NCBI RefSeq assembly: GCF_001541315.1
Contig: NZ_LMVK01000007.1
Location: forward strand, 1-64,000
Source of the DNA: Agrobacterium tumefaciens str. B6
Lineage (GTDB): Bacteria > Pseudomonadota > Alphaproteobacteria > Rhizobiales > Rhizobiaceae
Direction of reading: 5' to 3'
Length of the DNA: 64,000 nucleotides
The translations under genes and the position numbers were made by a program. Every line of letters starts with the position of its first letter. The stretch's first letter is position 1. The notes beneath the pieces are model-generated. The model ran no database searches, was not told where the DNA came from, and saw nothing but the letters and a program-made list of their open reading frames with translations. Positions 16,752-26,013 of this stretch are shown piece after piece.

Positions 16752-18182
16752 TTAAATAACCAAATAACCGTTCATAATACTGAAAATGACCATACAAAAT
16801 CCGGCGCCCAGAATTGTAAAGACAATCCACTCCAGACGGTTAAATATATTCATACTTTGCTCAGTTCTAGCCATGAAGAAAAGCAAAGTACCTGGAGCAT
16901 ATATCAAGGTTGTAAGAAGGAGATACTTCACTCCGGCCGCATAGATAAGTCCGGCGGTGTAGATCAGTGCGATAAGTGACTGTATCGTTTCAGTCCGATT
17001 GAGCTTGCCTTTGATCAGTGCGCCATTGCGCTGCAAGTTCGTTTTCACGCCGAATGCCGCAACAAGCAGGTACGGCACAAGGATCATGGAGCTTGTCATT
17101 GCGACAGCGAGCATGAACGCATAGTTCGAAAACATCGATACGATCAGAAACAGCTGGACAATAATGTTCGTCAGCCAGAGCGCATTGGCCGGAACGCCAG
17201 ACCTGTTTTCCCTGGCGAGAAACTTTGGCATGGTCTTGTTTGTCGCCGCGGAATAGAGGATTTCCGCCGCCAGAAGCACCCAGGCGATATAAGCGCCGGC
17301 GACAGATATGACCAGGCCGATACTGACGAAGACCGCTCCCCAAGGTCCCGTGGCCGCTGCCAGCACCCCTGCCATTGACGGGTTGCGCAACTGTGCCAAC
17401 TCTTCCTTGGGCATGATCCCATATGAGAGCAGTGTGACGGCCAGCATCAGAGCAAGAACGAACAGAAAGCCGGTGACCGTGGCGGTTCCAACATCGGCGC
17501 GCTTTCGCGCGTATCTCGAATAAACGCTCGCGCCCTCTATCCCGACAAATACGAAAACGGTGACCAGCATCGTATTTCTGACCTGGCTGGCAAGCGGCCC
17601 TAATCCGGCTTCGCTGGCGCCCCAGAAATTTTCACGAAAAGTCTCCCAATCGAAGGCCATCAGGACCAGCAGGAGAAACGCGAAGATCGGCAGGAGCTTG
17701 GCTATTGTCACCACGGTATTGAGCGCCGCCGCCTGCCGGATACCTCTCAGGATCAGACTGTGAAACACCCACAGCAATACGGACGATGTCGCAACCGCAA
17801 TCAACGTGTTGCCATCACCAAAGGCTGGGAAAAACAGACCGAGCGTCGATTTCACCAGAATGAAATAAGTCACGTTTCCGAGAAGAGCCGCTGCCCAGTA
17901 ACCAAGCGCCGAGAGAAAGCCGAGATAGTCTCCAAAGCCTTCCTTCGCATACATGAAGATGCCGGCATCCAGGTCCGGACGCCGCTGCGCCAGGGCTTGG
18001 AAAACGAACGCCACCATGAGCATGCCAATTCCGGCGATGGTCCAGGCGATAATCGCGCCAAACGGTCCGGTCGCCTTTCCGAATGCCTGCGGCAGCGAAA
18101 ATATCCCGGCGCCGACCATGGAGCCGACGACCATGCCCGTCAACGTTACCAGCGACAGCTTTGCGTCATCTTTTCCGGACAT
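16752..18182 (-). CDS. Second ArcD-like basic amino-acid antiporter
   Basis: Inner-membrane APC antiporter of 476 aa, paralogous to the gene at 15240-16670 (shared VVGSMVGAGIF, FAYAKEGFGNY versus FMYAKEGFGDY, FVGIEGASVYSRYA). It keeps the same helix pattern but has a different C-terminus rich in aromatic residues and AT-richer codons (last ~120 bases). Its start lies 3 nt after the RND permease stop, with GAGGGGGAA as ribosome site, so it is translationally coupled to the pump. Two antiporters for one deiminase suggests two different exchange pairs, for example arginine/ornithine and arginine/agmatine or citrulline; this is inference. Confidence 0.83.
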   Translation of the reverse strand: MSGKDDAKLSLVTLTGMVVGSMVGAGIFSLPQAFGKATGPFGAIIAWTIAGIGMLMVAFVFQALAQRRPDLDAGIFMYAKEGFGDYLGFLSALGYWAAALLGNVTYFILVKSTLGLFFPAFGDGNTLIAVATSSVLLWVFHSLILRGIRQAAALNTVVTIAKLLPIFAFLLLVLMAFDWETFRENFWGASEAGLGPLASQVRNTMLVTVFVFVGIEGASVYSRYARKRADVGTATVTGFLFVLALMLAVTLLSYGIMPKEELAQLRNPSMAGVLAAATGPWGAVFVSIGLVISVAGAYIAWVLLAAEILYSAATNKTMPKFLARENRSGVPANALWLTNIIVQLFLIVSMFSNYAFMLAVAMTSSMILVPYLLVAAFGVKTNLQRNGALIKGKLNRTETIQSLIALIYTAGLIYAAGVKYLLLTTLIYAPGTLLFFMARTEQSMNIFNRLEWIVFTILGAGFCMVIFSIMNGYLVI

Positions 18183-18185
18183 GGT

Positions 18186-21100
18186 TCATTCCCCCTCGCC
18201 TGCCATCGGTTGCCGGGGTTGCGCGTGCCTGCCAAACCAGGACGACTTGATCCTTTCCCGCGTGGTCTGAACAAGGACGTATAGAAGTGGAATGATCAGA
18301 ATGCCGACCAAAGTGCCGACCAGCAGGCCGCCGAAGATCGAGACGCCGATCGCCTGTCGGCTTGCCGCTCCGGCTCCCGTCGCAAAAACCAGTGGAAGCA
18401 CGCCGAGAACGGACGCCATCGCCGTCATGAAGACGGGCCGGAAACGCTGGAATGTGGCCAACCGTGCAGCCTCGGTAATCTCGAGGCCCGCCTCCCGCCG
18501 GTCCTTGGCAAATTCGACAATCAGAATTGCATTCTTGGCCGCAAGCCCTATCAGGAGAACCAGTCCGATCTGTGCGTAGACATTCAGATCCAGACCCGCA
18601 ATCAGGAGGCTGCACAGCGCGCCGGCCGCAGCAGCAACTACGGAAAATATGACGGCTAACGGCACCGACCAGCTCTCATACTGGGCGACGAGGAACAGGT
18701 AGGTGAAGACAACGCCCATGATGAGCAGCACGGCGGTTTGCGCGCCAGCCTGCCGTTCCTGCAACGCCAGCCCGGTCCATTCGAAACCAAATCCCGCAGG
18801 AAGCGCCTCAGCGGCGACATTCTCCATCGCGACAAGCGCTTCTCCCGTGCTCACGCCCGGACCCGGCTGGCCGTTGATCGCGGCAGCGGGAAAAAGATTG
18901 TACCGGTTGATGGAGCTTGGGCCGTATATCGTGGAAACAGACGCCACGGCCTGTATTGGCACGAGCGCACCGTTTGAAGACCGCACTCTGAGACGCTGGA
19001 TGTCCTCGACACGAGAGCGGAATTGACCGTCGTTTTGCAACCGCACCTGAAAGACGCGGGAGGAAAGATTGAAATCATCGATATAGGCAGAACCAAGCTG
19101 CGCCTGCGCGGCGCTGAAAATGGCCGCCGGCGATACGCCATATAGTTCCGCCCGGTTTCGGTCGATATCCATGAATAATTGCGGCGAATCCGCCGAGAAT
19201 GTGCTGAACACCCCAGCAAGATCGGGGCTCTGATTTGCTTTGCCTATGAGGCCGCGCATAACCTGACCAAGCTCGTCCGGCTGCTGCCCATCGCGCGCCT
19301 GCAGCCGGAAATCGAAACCGCCCGTGGTGCCCAGTCCAGGTATCGCGGGTGGATTGAAAGCAACGACGGAGGCGTTGGAAAATACCGTGAAATCGCCTCT
19401 GAGTTTCCGCAGGATAGCATCGGCGCTTTCGTCCGGGCCACGCTCGCTCCACGGCTTCAAGGCAGCAATCACCATGCCGGCGTTCGACCCGCCCCCTCCC
19501 ATGAGGCTCATGCCTGAAATACCGATGACGTTTTCAACGCCGGGCGTGTTGCGCAGAATTGTCTGGACCTGCGCCACGGCCTGTTCCGTCCGCCCGATCG
19601 CTGCGGCATTCGGGAGCTGGACATTTGTGAAAAGATAGCCCTGATCCTCCGAAGGGATGAAACCCGTCGGCAGCACACGCACCAGTGCATAGGTCCCGGC
19701 GAAAATCCCAAGGATGACCAGGATCGACACGACAAAACGCGTCGACAGCGCAAGGAGCATCCGGATGTAGAAATCCCTGATCCAGCCCAATGAAGAATTG
19801 AACCTTTCAAAGACCTTCGCCCGTTTCGCCGGCGGCGGCTTCAGCAGCATGGCACATAGCGCCGGGCTGAGAGTGAGGGCATTGATCGTCGAAAAGCTGA
19901 TCGTCACCAATATCGTGACTGCAAACTGCCGATAGAGCTGTCCGGTTATTCCCGGCAGAAAGGATACGGGAACAAACAATGCCGCAAGCACAAGCGTCGT
20001 TGCGATGATCGGGCCCGTAACCTGTTCCATTGTCCTGAGCGTCGCATCGGTAATCGACAGCCCTTCTTCCTGCATGACGCGCTGCGCATTTTCCGCCACG
20101 ATGATCGCGTCATCCACGACAAGGCTGATCGCCAGAACCATTGCGAACAATGTGATCGTGTTTGCAGAGTAGCCAATGAAATAAAGAACGGTAAAAGCGC
20201 CGATCAACGAAACCGGAATCGTGAGTGTCGGGAGGATTGTGGCCCGCCAATCCTGCAGGAAGACATAGACAACCGCGACCACCAGAACGAATGTTATGGC
20301 GAGGGTTATGATGATTTCCTGGATCGTCGCGTTGAGAAAGCTCGTTGTGTCGAAGACTAAGGTATAAGCGATGTCTTCAGGGAACTGCTGCTGCAAACGC
20401 TCCAGTTCGGCTCTCGCGGCCTGAGATACCGACAAGGCATTTGCATCGGCCGATTGATAAAGAACAATCGTCGCGCTCGGCCTTCCGTTGAAGGTCGACA
20501 CGGTGTCATAGGACTGAGCCCCAAGCTCGACCCTCGCCACATCACGCAATCTCACGATCGCCCCGTCGCTGTTGGTGCGGACAACGATGTTGCCGAATTC
20601 CGAGGGATCGCTCAGCCTGCCCTTTGCAAGTATGGTGAGCTGCAATTGTTGTCCGTCCGAGATCGGCGGCGAGCCAATCTGGCCAGCGGACGCCTGGGCG
20701 TTCTGGGCTTGGATTGCAGCGCCAAGATCAGCCGCGGTAACACCCAGCGCCTCCATGCGATCGGGGTTCATCCAGATTCGCATGCTGTAGGCGGGGCCAA
20801 AGACGCCGGCGTCTCCAACACCCGAAATGCGGGCCAACGCATCCCTGATGTTGATCGAGGCATAATTGCTGACAAAGAGCGCATCCTTGGTGCCCTTCGG
20901 CGAATAGATCGCGACCCCCATCAACATGCTTGAGGACCGGCTTCTGACCGTGACGCCGGTTTGCGAAACCACCGCCGGCAAACGCGGCGTCGCCGTCGCC
21001 ACCCTGTTTTGCACGTTGATCTGCGCAATTTCGGGATCCGTCCCGACGGCAAATGTAACGGTGAGCGAATAGGTGCCGTTGTTGGTGCTGGATGAAGACA

Positions 21101-21338
21101 TGTAGAGCATACCTTCAACACCATTCACCTGCTCCTCGATCAGAGCCCCCACGCTTTCCGCCATGACATTGGCGTTGGCGCCGGGATAACTCGCAGAAAC
21201 CTGTATTTCGGGAGGTGTGATCGGTGGAAATTGCGTGACCGGGATCTGCGTCATCGCAAGGGCGCCGGCAATCACCATGACGATCGCGATAACCATCGCA
21301 AAGCGGGGAAGCCGGATGAAGCTTCCGGGGCCTATCAT
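18186..21338 (-). CDS. RND efflux permease, HAE1 family (AcrB-like)
   Basis: Proton-driven trimeric pump of 1050 aa, full length. Visible are IPVTQFPPITPPEIQVSA in the N-terminus, the TM4 proton-relay aspartates in SLVVDDAIIVAEN (about 405-415), PVSFLPGITGQ, and the TM10 lysine in AAKNAILIVEF. Substrates are usually hydrophobic drugs, dyes or detergents. Its ATG overlaps the adaptor stop by 4 nt. No outer-membrane channel gene of the TolC family is nearby, so it must borrow one. Linkage with the ArcA set is unusual. Confidence 0.93.
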   Translation of the reverse strand: MIGPGSFIRLPRFAMVIAIVMVIAGALAMTQIPVTQFPPITPPEIQVSASYPGANANVMAESVGALIEEQVNGVEGMLYMSSSSTNNGTYSLTVTFAVGTDPEIAQINVQNRVATATPRLPAVVSQTGVTVRSRSSSMLMGVAIYSPKGTKDALFVSNYASINIRDALARISGVGDAGVFGPAYSMRIWMNPDRMEALGVTAADLGAAIQAQNAQASAGQIGSPPISDGQQLQLTILAKGRLSDPSEFGNIVVRTNSDGAIVRLRDVARVELGAQSYDTVSTFNGRPSATIVLYQSADANALSVSQAARAELERLQQQFPEDIAYTLVFDTTSFLNATIQEIIITLAITFVLVVAVVYVFLQDWRATILPTLTIPVSLIGAFTVLYFIGYSANTITLFAMVLAISLVVDDAIIVAENAQRVMQEEGLSITDATLRTMEQVTGPIIATTLVLAALFVPVSFLPGITGQLYRQFAVTILVTISFSTINALTLSPALCAMLLKPPPAKRAKVFERFNSSLGWIRDFYIRMLLALSTRFVVSILVILGIFAGTYALVRVLPTGFIPSEDQGYLFTNVQLPNAAAIGRTEQAVAQVQTILRNTPGVENVIGISGMSLMGGGGSNAGMVIAALKPWSERGPDESADAILRKLRGDFTVFSNASVVAFNPPAIPGLGTTGGFDFRLQARDGQQPDELGQVMRGLIGKANQSPDLAGVFSTFSADSPQLFMDIDRNRAELYGVSPAAIFSAAQAQLGSAYIDDFNLSSRVFQVRLQNDGQFRSRVEDIQRLRVRSSNGALVPIQAVASVSTIYGPSSINRYNLFPAAAINGQPGPGVSTGEALVAMENVAAEALPAGFGFEWTGLALQERQAGAQTAVLLIMGVVFTYLFLVAQYESWSVPLAVIFSVVAAAAGALCSLLIAGLDLNVYAQIGLVLLIGLAAKNAILIVEFAKDRREAGLEITEAARLATFQRFRPVFMTAMASVLGVLPLVFATGAGAASRQAIGVSIFGGLLVGTLVGILIIPLLYVLVQTTRERIKSSWFGRHAQPRQPMAGEGE

Positions 21339-22477
21339 GGTTTCGTTCCCGCGCCGCCGGTATCCCCGGGCATCACTTTGAGCGGCATACCCTCGGCAAC
21401 ACTCTGGAGGTTTCCCGTAATAAGCCGCTCGCCACCGGCGAGACCTTCCTCCACGATCCAGTTGCCGGATATTTCGTTATCAGCCTTGATGCGGCGCAAT
21501 TCTGCACGATCGCCTGCACCGGCGACGAGCACATATTTCCCCTCTTGATCCTGCTGTACGACCTCCTGCGGAACCACCGGTTTCATCACGGGCGCTCCCT
21601 CAGTCACGACAACAGTCACGAACTGGTTGGGCACGAGCAAAGCATCCGGGTTGGCAAACAACGCCCGTACGGCCAGCGTCCCGGTCTGCATATCAACCTG
21701 ATTGTCGAGGAACTCGATCTCGCCCGTCTGAATGTAAATCTGGCCATTGGACAAACGCAGGCTGGTCTTGAAGTGCCTCGCAAGCTCTTCCTTGGAAACT
21801 CCGCCGGCGGCGGCGCGCAGGTCGAGGATAGAGCGATCACTTATCGAAAAAACCACCCGAATTGGATCCATCTGGACCACGCGAGCAAGCACAGTCGTGG
21901 CGTTGGCCACAAAGCCGCCAACGGAAACGTGCGAGACACCTATCCTCCCCTGGATCGGCGAGGAAATTTTTGTGTAGCTGAGGTTCAGCCTGGCTTGGCT
22001 GACCTTCACATCGGCAGAACGAAGACTGGCGGCTGCGGAATCGCGTGCGGCCTGACTTTGCTCGAGAACCGCCTGGGAAACGCTGCCTCTGGCGAGTGAA
22101 AGGTTCCGGCTGAGGCTTTGTTCGGCGTTCACGAGGCTGGATTGCGCGGCGTCACGCGTAGCCTGCGCATCGTCCAGCGCCAGCTGATAGCCGTCCTGCT
22201 CGATTACATACAAGGGCTGGCCAATAGTGACCATCTGCCCTTCCTGAAACGTTCGTTGCTGGATAAATCCCGGCACCCTCGCGAGGATATCCACCGAATT
22301 CGCCGCCTCTACCCGGCCAACGAATTCGTATTTCGGAGAGACATTCATCAATAGTACTGGAACAACCTCTACGCTCTGAAGTGGCTGCGCGTTGAGATCG
22401 AAAGAAACCGCCGAGAATAACAGGGCTGCACACAGCCATCTCAATCTTGGGATAGTGATGAAGTTACATTGGCGCAT
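21335..22477 (-). CDS. RND efflux periplasmic adaptor (membrane fusion protein)
   Basis: Protein of 380 aa with an N-terminal signal peptide (LCAALLFSAVSFDLNAQ). The order is barrel-sandwich lipoyl half (VDILARVPGFIQQRTFQEGQ), alpha-helical hairpin (about 95-165), second lipoyl half (SPIQGRIGVSHVSVGGFV) and beta-barrel/MP domains. It links the RND permease to an outer-membrane channel. It is the first gene of the long leftward run ending with the amidohydrolase. The 197 bases before it (22478-22674) are AT-richer and should hold the operon promoter, but I see no clear operator. Confidence 0.92.
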   Translation of the reverse strand: MRQCNFITIPRLRWLCAALLFSAVSFDLNAQPLQSVEVVPVLLMNVSPKYEFVGRVEAANSVDILARVPGFIQQRTFQEGQMVTIGQPLYVIEQDGYQLALDDAQATRDAAQSSLVNAEQSLSRNLSLARGSVSQAVLEQSQAARDSAAASLRSADVKVSQARLNLSYTKISSPIQGRIGVSHVSVGGFVANATTVLARVVQMDPIRVVFSISDRSILDLRAAAGGVSKEELARHFKTSLRLSNGQIYIQTGEIEFLDNQVDMQTGTLAVRALFANPDALLVPNQFVTVVVTEGAPVMKPVVPQEVVQQDQEGKYVLVAGAGDRAELRRIKADNEISGNWIVEEGLAGGERLITGNLQSVAEGMPLKVMPGDTGGAGTKP

Positions 22478-22674
22478 TCAACTCACACTCCATCTTTAGC
22501 TGACAGACAACTGCCGACTATCGATCTTGGCTACAGAGTTATTGCGGTAAGCCGCAGATGCACGTTTAAAACCAAAGAATGCAGGTACTTAGAACTGCAT
22601 CCACTCACAATTTCATCTACCGGATACTAGCTGTAACGCAAAAAAAATATGACACAACTACAAGAAGTAGTGAG

Positions 22675-23196
22675 TTAGTCGTCTCCCGCAGAAGAAGGGT
22701 TGACGTCGCTGGTCTCCGCAACATGGCGCGACGAACCGTGTGTCGTCGCGATGATCTTCATGGCAGCCGCGAGGAGAAGGATGGAAACCGGCAACACCAG
22801 TGCATTCCAATCGGGCATCTCCTCCAATTCCGCGACCAGCGTCACGAAGTGCACGACGAGATAAAGAATGATCATCTGAAAGAAGAGATTCTTGAGTTCG
22901 GCGACGCCTTCTATCAGCATCCAGCGAGGGAGTTGCGCTCTCCAGTTCGCGGTTGAACTGACAACGAAACCGACCGTGATTGCACAGCCGAAAATCACGA
23001 GAACAACAGCGAAGAGCAATTTGTCGACGCCCTGCAACACCGCTGCGACAATTACCTGATCGGGGTTCGTCCGAACCTGGACGAAGGCTTTGCCGATGGC
23101 CGACAAACCTTCCCAGAACATAAGCGACGAGGCTGCAATCACGCCGACAGACGCAAGGGCCATGACGTATCGAAGGCTTAGCAGAAGTGTCAACAT
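22675..23196 (-). CDS. YqhA/UPF0114 family membrane protein
   Basis: Inner-membrane protein of 173 aa with about four helices (residues ~5-30, 52-80, 100-125, 135-155). Family signatures are LRYVMALASVGVI near the start and LLFAVVLVIFGCAI, LPRWM and LKNLFFQMI in the middle. The start at 23196 is chosen for GGGGAG 7 nt upstream; a GTG at 23253 would add 19 polar residues. YqhA proteins are conserved but their function is not established. It is divergent from the MgtC-like gene across ~214 bp. Confidence 0.8.
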   Translation of the reverse strand: MLTLLLSLRYVMALASVGVIAASSLMFWEGLSAIGKAFVQVRTNPDQVIVAAVLQGVDKLLFAVVLVIFGCAITVGFVVSSTANWRAQLPRWMLIEGVAELKNLFFQMIILYLVVHFVTLVAELEEMPDWNALVLPVSILLLAAAMKIIATTHGSSRHVAETSDVNPSSAGDD

Positions 23197-23410
23197 GCCC
23201 CATCTCCCCGCAAGTGCGCCGGACTTCCAACTTCCTGCATGCTTTGCAGACACTGTGCCTCAACTATGATCGGCACTGCAAGAATGCTGCAGCACCCAAT
23301 ATAATTCATGAAATCTTGGGGTCGACTTCATCAGTTTCATAAGTGTTTCTATGCTGGACACATTCGGAAAATCTGGAGTTTAGACTTGTAACGCGTGTAA
23401 AAATCGGCGG

Positions 23411-24121
23411 GTGGCGCACTTGATCAATGACCTCATCCCTTGGCTCCATGACACGTTGTCCATCTCGGTTCGCTTGATTGCGGCCGTTGTATTCGGAACG
23501 ATAATCGGCCTCGAGCGACAATGGCGACAAGGCATGACCGGGCTGACAACGCATGCGCTTGTCGCCTTTGGCGCCGCAGCCTATTGCGCGCTGCCTGCAA
23601 TACTCAACGTCAACGAAGACATCAGAATGGGTGGCCAGGTCGTCACGGGAATAGGTTTTCTTGGCGCCGGCTTGATCATGCGCGACGGCCATAACATCCG
23701 TGGGCTCAGCACGTCAGCAACTGTCTGGGCGACCGGAGCGATCGGCGTTTTGGCCGGCTACGGAGAACTGTTCGAAGCGGCCGAAGCCACGCTCCTGATC
23801 TTGCTGATCAATATAACGTCTCCCAAATTGGTCCGGCTGGTTGCAAGGGTCGTTCCGCATGGTCCAATCACCACACAACAACATACGATCGAGGTTCGCA
23901 CGGCCGCCGAAAACGAAGCCGAGGTCCGGGCGCGCCTGATGGCACAGATCGGAGATCACCAGCTATCGGTCAAATCGCTTGCACGGCGCAGTAACTCGCT
24001 TGATCAGACGATTACCATCGAGATCGTTATTTCAGGCGAAGTGATCGATACCGAAGTCGTCAGCGCGCTTGTTCAATCACTCAGCCTTTCCCCAACAGTC
24101 CTCTATTGCGCTTACAGATAA
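23411..24121 (+). CDS. MgtC/SapB family membrane protein
   Basis: Protein of 236 aa from a GTG at 23411 (weak ribosome site, start uncertain). The N-terminal MgtC domain has five predicted helices with the signatures RLIAAVVFGTIIGLERQWR, GLTTHALVAFGAAAY, VTGIGFLGAGLIMR and GLSTSATVWATGAIG. A cytosolic ACT-like C-terminal domain follows (residues ~155-236). MgtC proteins act in Mg2+-limited or acidic growth and, in pathogens, in intracellular survival, partly by modulating the F-type ATPase. No Mg2+ P-type ATPase gene is adjacent. Confidence 0.88.
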   Translation: MAHLINDLIPWLHDTLSISVRLIAAVVFGTIIGLERQWRQGMTGLTTHALVAFGAAAYCALPAILNVNEDIRMGGQVVTGIGFLGAGLIMRDGHNIRGLSTSATVWATGAIGVLAGYGELFEAAEATLLILLINITSPKLVRLVARVVPHGPITTQQHTIEVRTAAENEAEVRARLMAQIGDHQLSVKSLARRSNSLDQTITIEIVISGEVIDTEVVSALVQSLSLSPTVLYCAYR

Positions 24122-24346
24122 CGCATTCAATCCGCATGTGGAGAGAACCTACCGCAGCTGCGGCGTCGGGTGGATACCTTCAAACCGTTGGCATGGCCCT
24201 CACTGGCCTCGAAAACGGCATCCGTTGCATACCGCCAGTCATTGCGCTATTTTGGCCCCGTCGGAAAAGGCAGACTTGGTTTGGTAAGCCCAAGTCCTTC
24301 TGGTAACGGAAGCTCTGGTCTTTGGCCTCTGGTCGGAGATCCCCGC

Positions 24347-24384
24347 GACGAACGAAGGATGCATTGTGCATCCATCTGTTCGTC
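24347..24384 (+). promoter_or_regulatory. Large two-part inverted repeat upstream of the monooxygenase
   Basis: The 323-bp gap 24122-24444 has no gene I can support. Within it GACGAAC (24347-24353) pairs with GTTCGTC (24378-24384), and inside that GGATGC (24357-24362) pairs with GCATCC (24368-24373) around 5 nt. It ends 60 nt before the GTG start at 24445. It could be an operator or a leader-RNA hairpin. Confidence 0.45.
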
Positions 24385-24444
24385 CGTGTGGGTCTCGGGT
24401 TGGAGAAACGCTCCGGTCGAATATCGACTTTAAGGAGCCCGACC

Positions 24445-25998
24445 GTGCATATACCCTCTATTTGTTTTCATGACGTCCTGATCGCCGGCGCTGGCCCGGT
24501 CGGCCTGTTTCTCGCCTGCGAGTTAAGGCAGGCCGGTTGCTCGGTGCTGGTTCTCGAAGCATCGCCATATCCGGATTCACCCCTGAAACGGCCTCCCTTC
24601 GGCCTGCGCGGCCTGACGGTGCCGACGATCGAAAGCCTTGATCGACGCGGTCTGCTCGAGGCGATCAAAGAGCGGGAGGCCGGCCGTGATACGCCTGGGA
24701 CGGCGCACTGGATGAAAGGGCAGCGGCGGCCCGCCGGGCATTTCGCGGGCATCCAGTTTTTTCACGACCAGATCGACGCGCAACGCTGGCCTTATCGCCT
24801 TGCCGGTTCGGCCAGCAGCCTTGCCACCGATATGGCGAGTATAGAGACCGTTCTGGCGGCGCGGGCCGAGGCTCTGGGCGTCGAGATACGGCGTGGGTTT
24901 GCCGTGGAAGGCTTCAAGCAATCCGAGGAGGATATCGCCGTTCAGGCGGGCGGCGCGGTGTTTCGGGGCCGCTGGCTTGTCGGCGCCGATGGCGCTCGCA
25001 GCATAGTGCGTAAGGTGGCAGGGATCGCTTTTGCCGGCACTGAACCCGAATTCACCGGCTATTCCGCGCAGGTCGAACTGGCCGATGCCGGGGCGCTGAA
25101 GCCCGGCCGCCACTATACCGCTGCTGGCATGTACATGTTCACGCCAACAGGTACGATCGCCATGGCCGATTTCGACGGTGGCGCCTTTCATCGTTCCGCA
25201 CCAATCACGCGCGAGCATGTCGAAGCCGTGCTGCGCAGGGTCTCGGGCACGGATGTTTCGGTAACAAGGCTTGATCTGGCCACGACATGGACCGACCGCG
25301 CCTTCATGGCGGCGGAGTATCGCCGCAAGCGCGTGCTGCTGGCGGGCGATGCCGCCCACATTCACTCGCCGCTGGGCGGCCAGGGGCTCAATCTCGGCCT
25401 TGGTGACGCGATGAACCTTGGCTGGAAACTCGCTGCGGTCATCCGCGGCGACGCATCGCCGGACCTGCTCGACAGCTATGCCAGCGAGCGCCAACCCATA
25501 GCCTCGCAGGTTCTGGACTGGTCGCGTGCGCAGGTGGCGCTGATGCGGCCCAGCCGAAGCTCGCGGGCGCTGGAAGGCATCATCCGCGATCTCGCCGCCA
25601 CGCGCGATGGCGCAACCTATTTCGCCGAGCGCGTCTGGGGCATCGGTATCCGCTACGATCTTGGCTCTCCCCAAGCCCTTGTCGGCCGCAGCGCGCCGGA
25701 TTTCGCGCTCCTTGACGGCACAAGACTGAATGAGCACCTGCGGAGCTGCCATGCGGTGCTACTCGATTTCGATGCGCGCCCAATGCTCGGCAATGTCGCG
25801 GAACGCTGGTCTGATCGGCTAGACTACGTTGCGGTGGATGCCGAAGATCGAATGGGACTGAGTGCCTTGCTGGTACGCCCCGATGGCATTGTCGCATGGG
25901 CCTGTGACGCCACCCCCGACGAGGCGGAACTTGAAGAGAGTATCGTTCGCTGGCTGGGCGTCTCGGTTCTGGAACTGGAGCGCCCCGATTGTGGATAG
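24445..25998 (+). CDS. FAD-dependent aromatic-ring monooxygenase (PheA/TfdB/MhpA-like)
   Basis: Flavoprotein of 517 aa that should hydroxylate an aromatic or polyketide-like substrate using NAD(P)H and O2. The GTG start at 24445 is chosen for AAGGAG at 24432-24437; a frame reaching 24322 has no support. Motifs are the Rossmann fingerprint AGAGPVGLFLACELRQAG (about 14-31), the DG motif VGADGARSIVR and the GD motif VLLAGDAAHIHSPLGGQGLN. The C-terminal ~90 residues resemble the thioredoxin-like domain of this class (APDFALLDG onward). The XRE regulator opposite it and the NAD-binding protein beyond are likely functional neighbours. Substrate unknown. Confidence 0.88.
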   Translation: MHIPSICFHDVLIAGAGPVGLFLACELRQAGCSVLVLEASPYPDSPLKRPPFGLRGLTVPTIESLDRRGLLEAIKEREAGRDTPGTAHWMKGQRRPAGHFAGIQFFHDQIDAQRWPYRLAGSASSLATDMASIETVLAARAEALGVEIRRGFAVEGFKQSEEDIAVQAGGAVFRGRWLVGADGARSIVRKVAGIAFAGTEPEFTGYSAQVELADAGALKPGRHYTAAGMYMFTPTGTIAMADFDGGAFHRSAPITREHVEAVLRRVSGTDVSVTRLDLATTWTDRAFMAAEYRRKRVLLAGDAAHIHSPLGGQGLNLGLGDAMNLGWKLAAVIRGDASPDLLDSYASERQPIASQVLDWSRAQVALMRPSRSSRALEGIIRDLAATRDGATYFAERVWGIGIRYDLGSPQALVGRSAPDFALLDGTRLNEHLRSCHAVLLDFDARPMLGNVAERWSDRLDYVAVDAEDRMGLSALLVRPDGIVAWACDATPDEAELEESIVRWLGVSVLELERPDCG

Positions 25999-26013
25999 GA
26001 CGGCGTGATGGGA

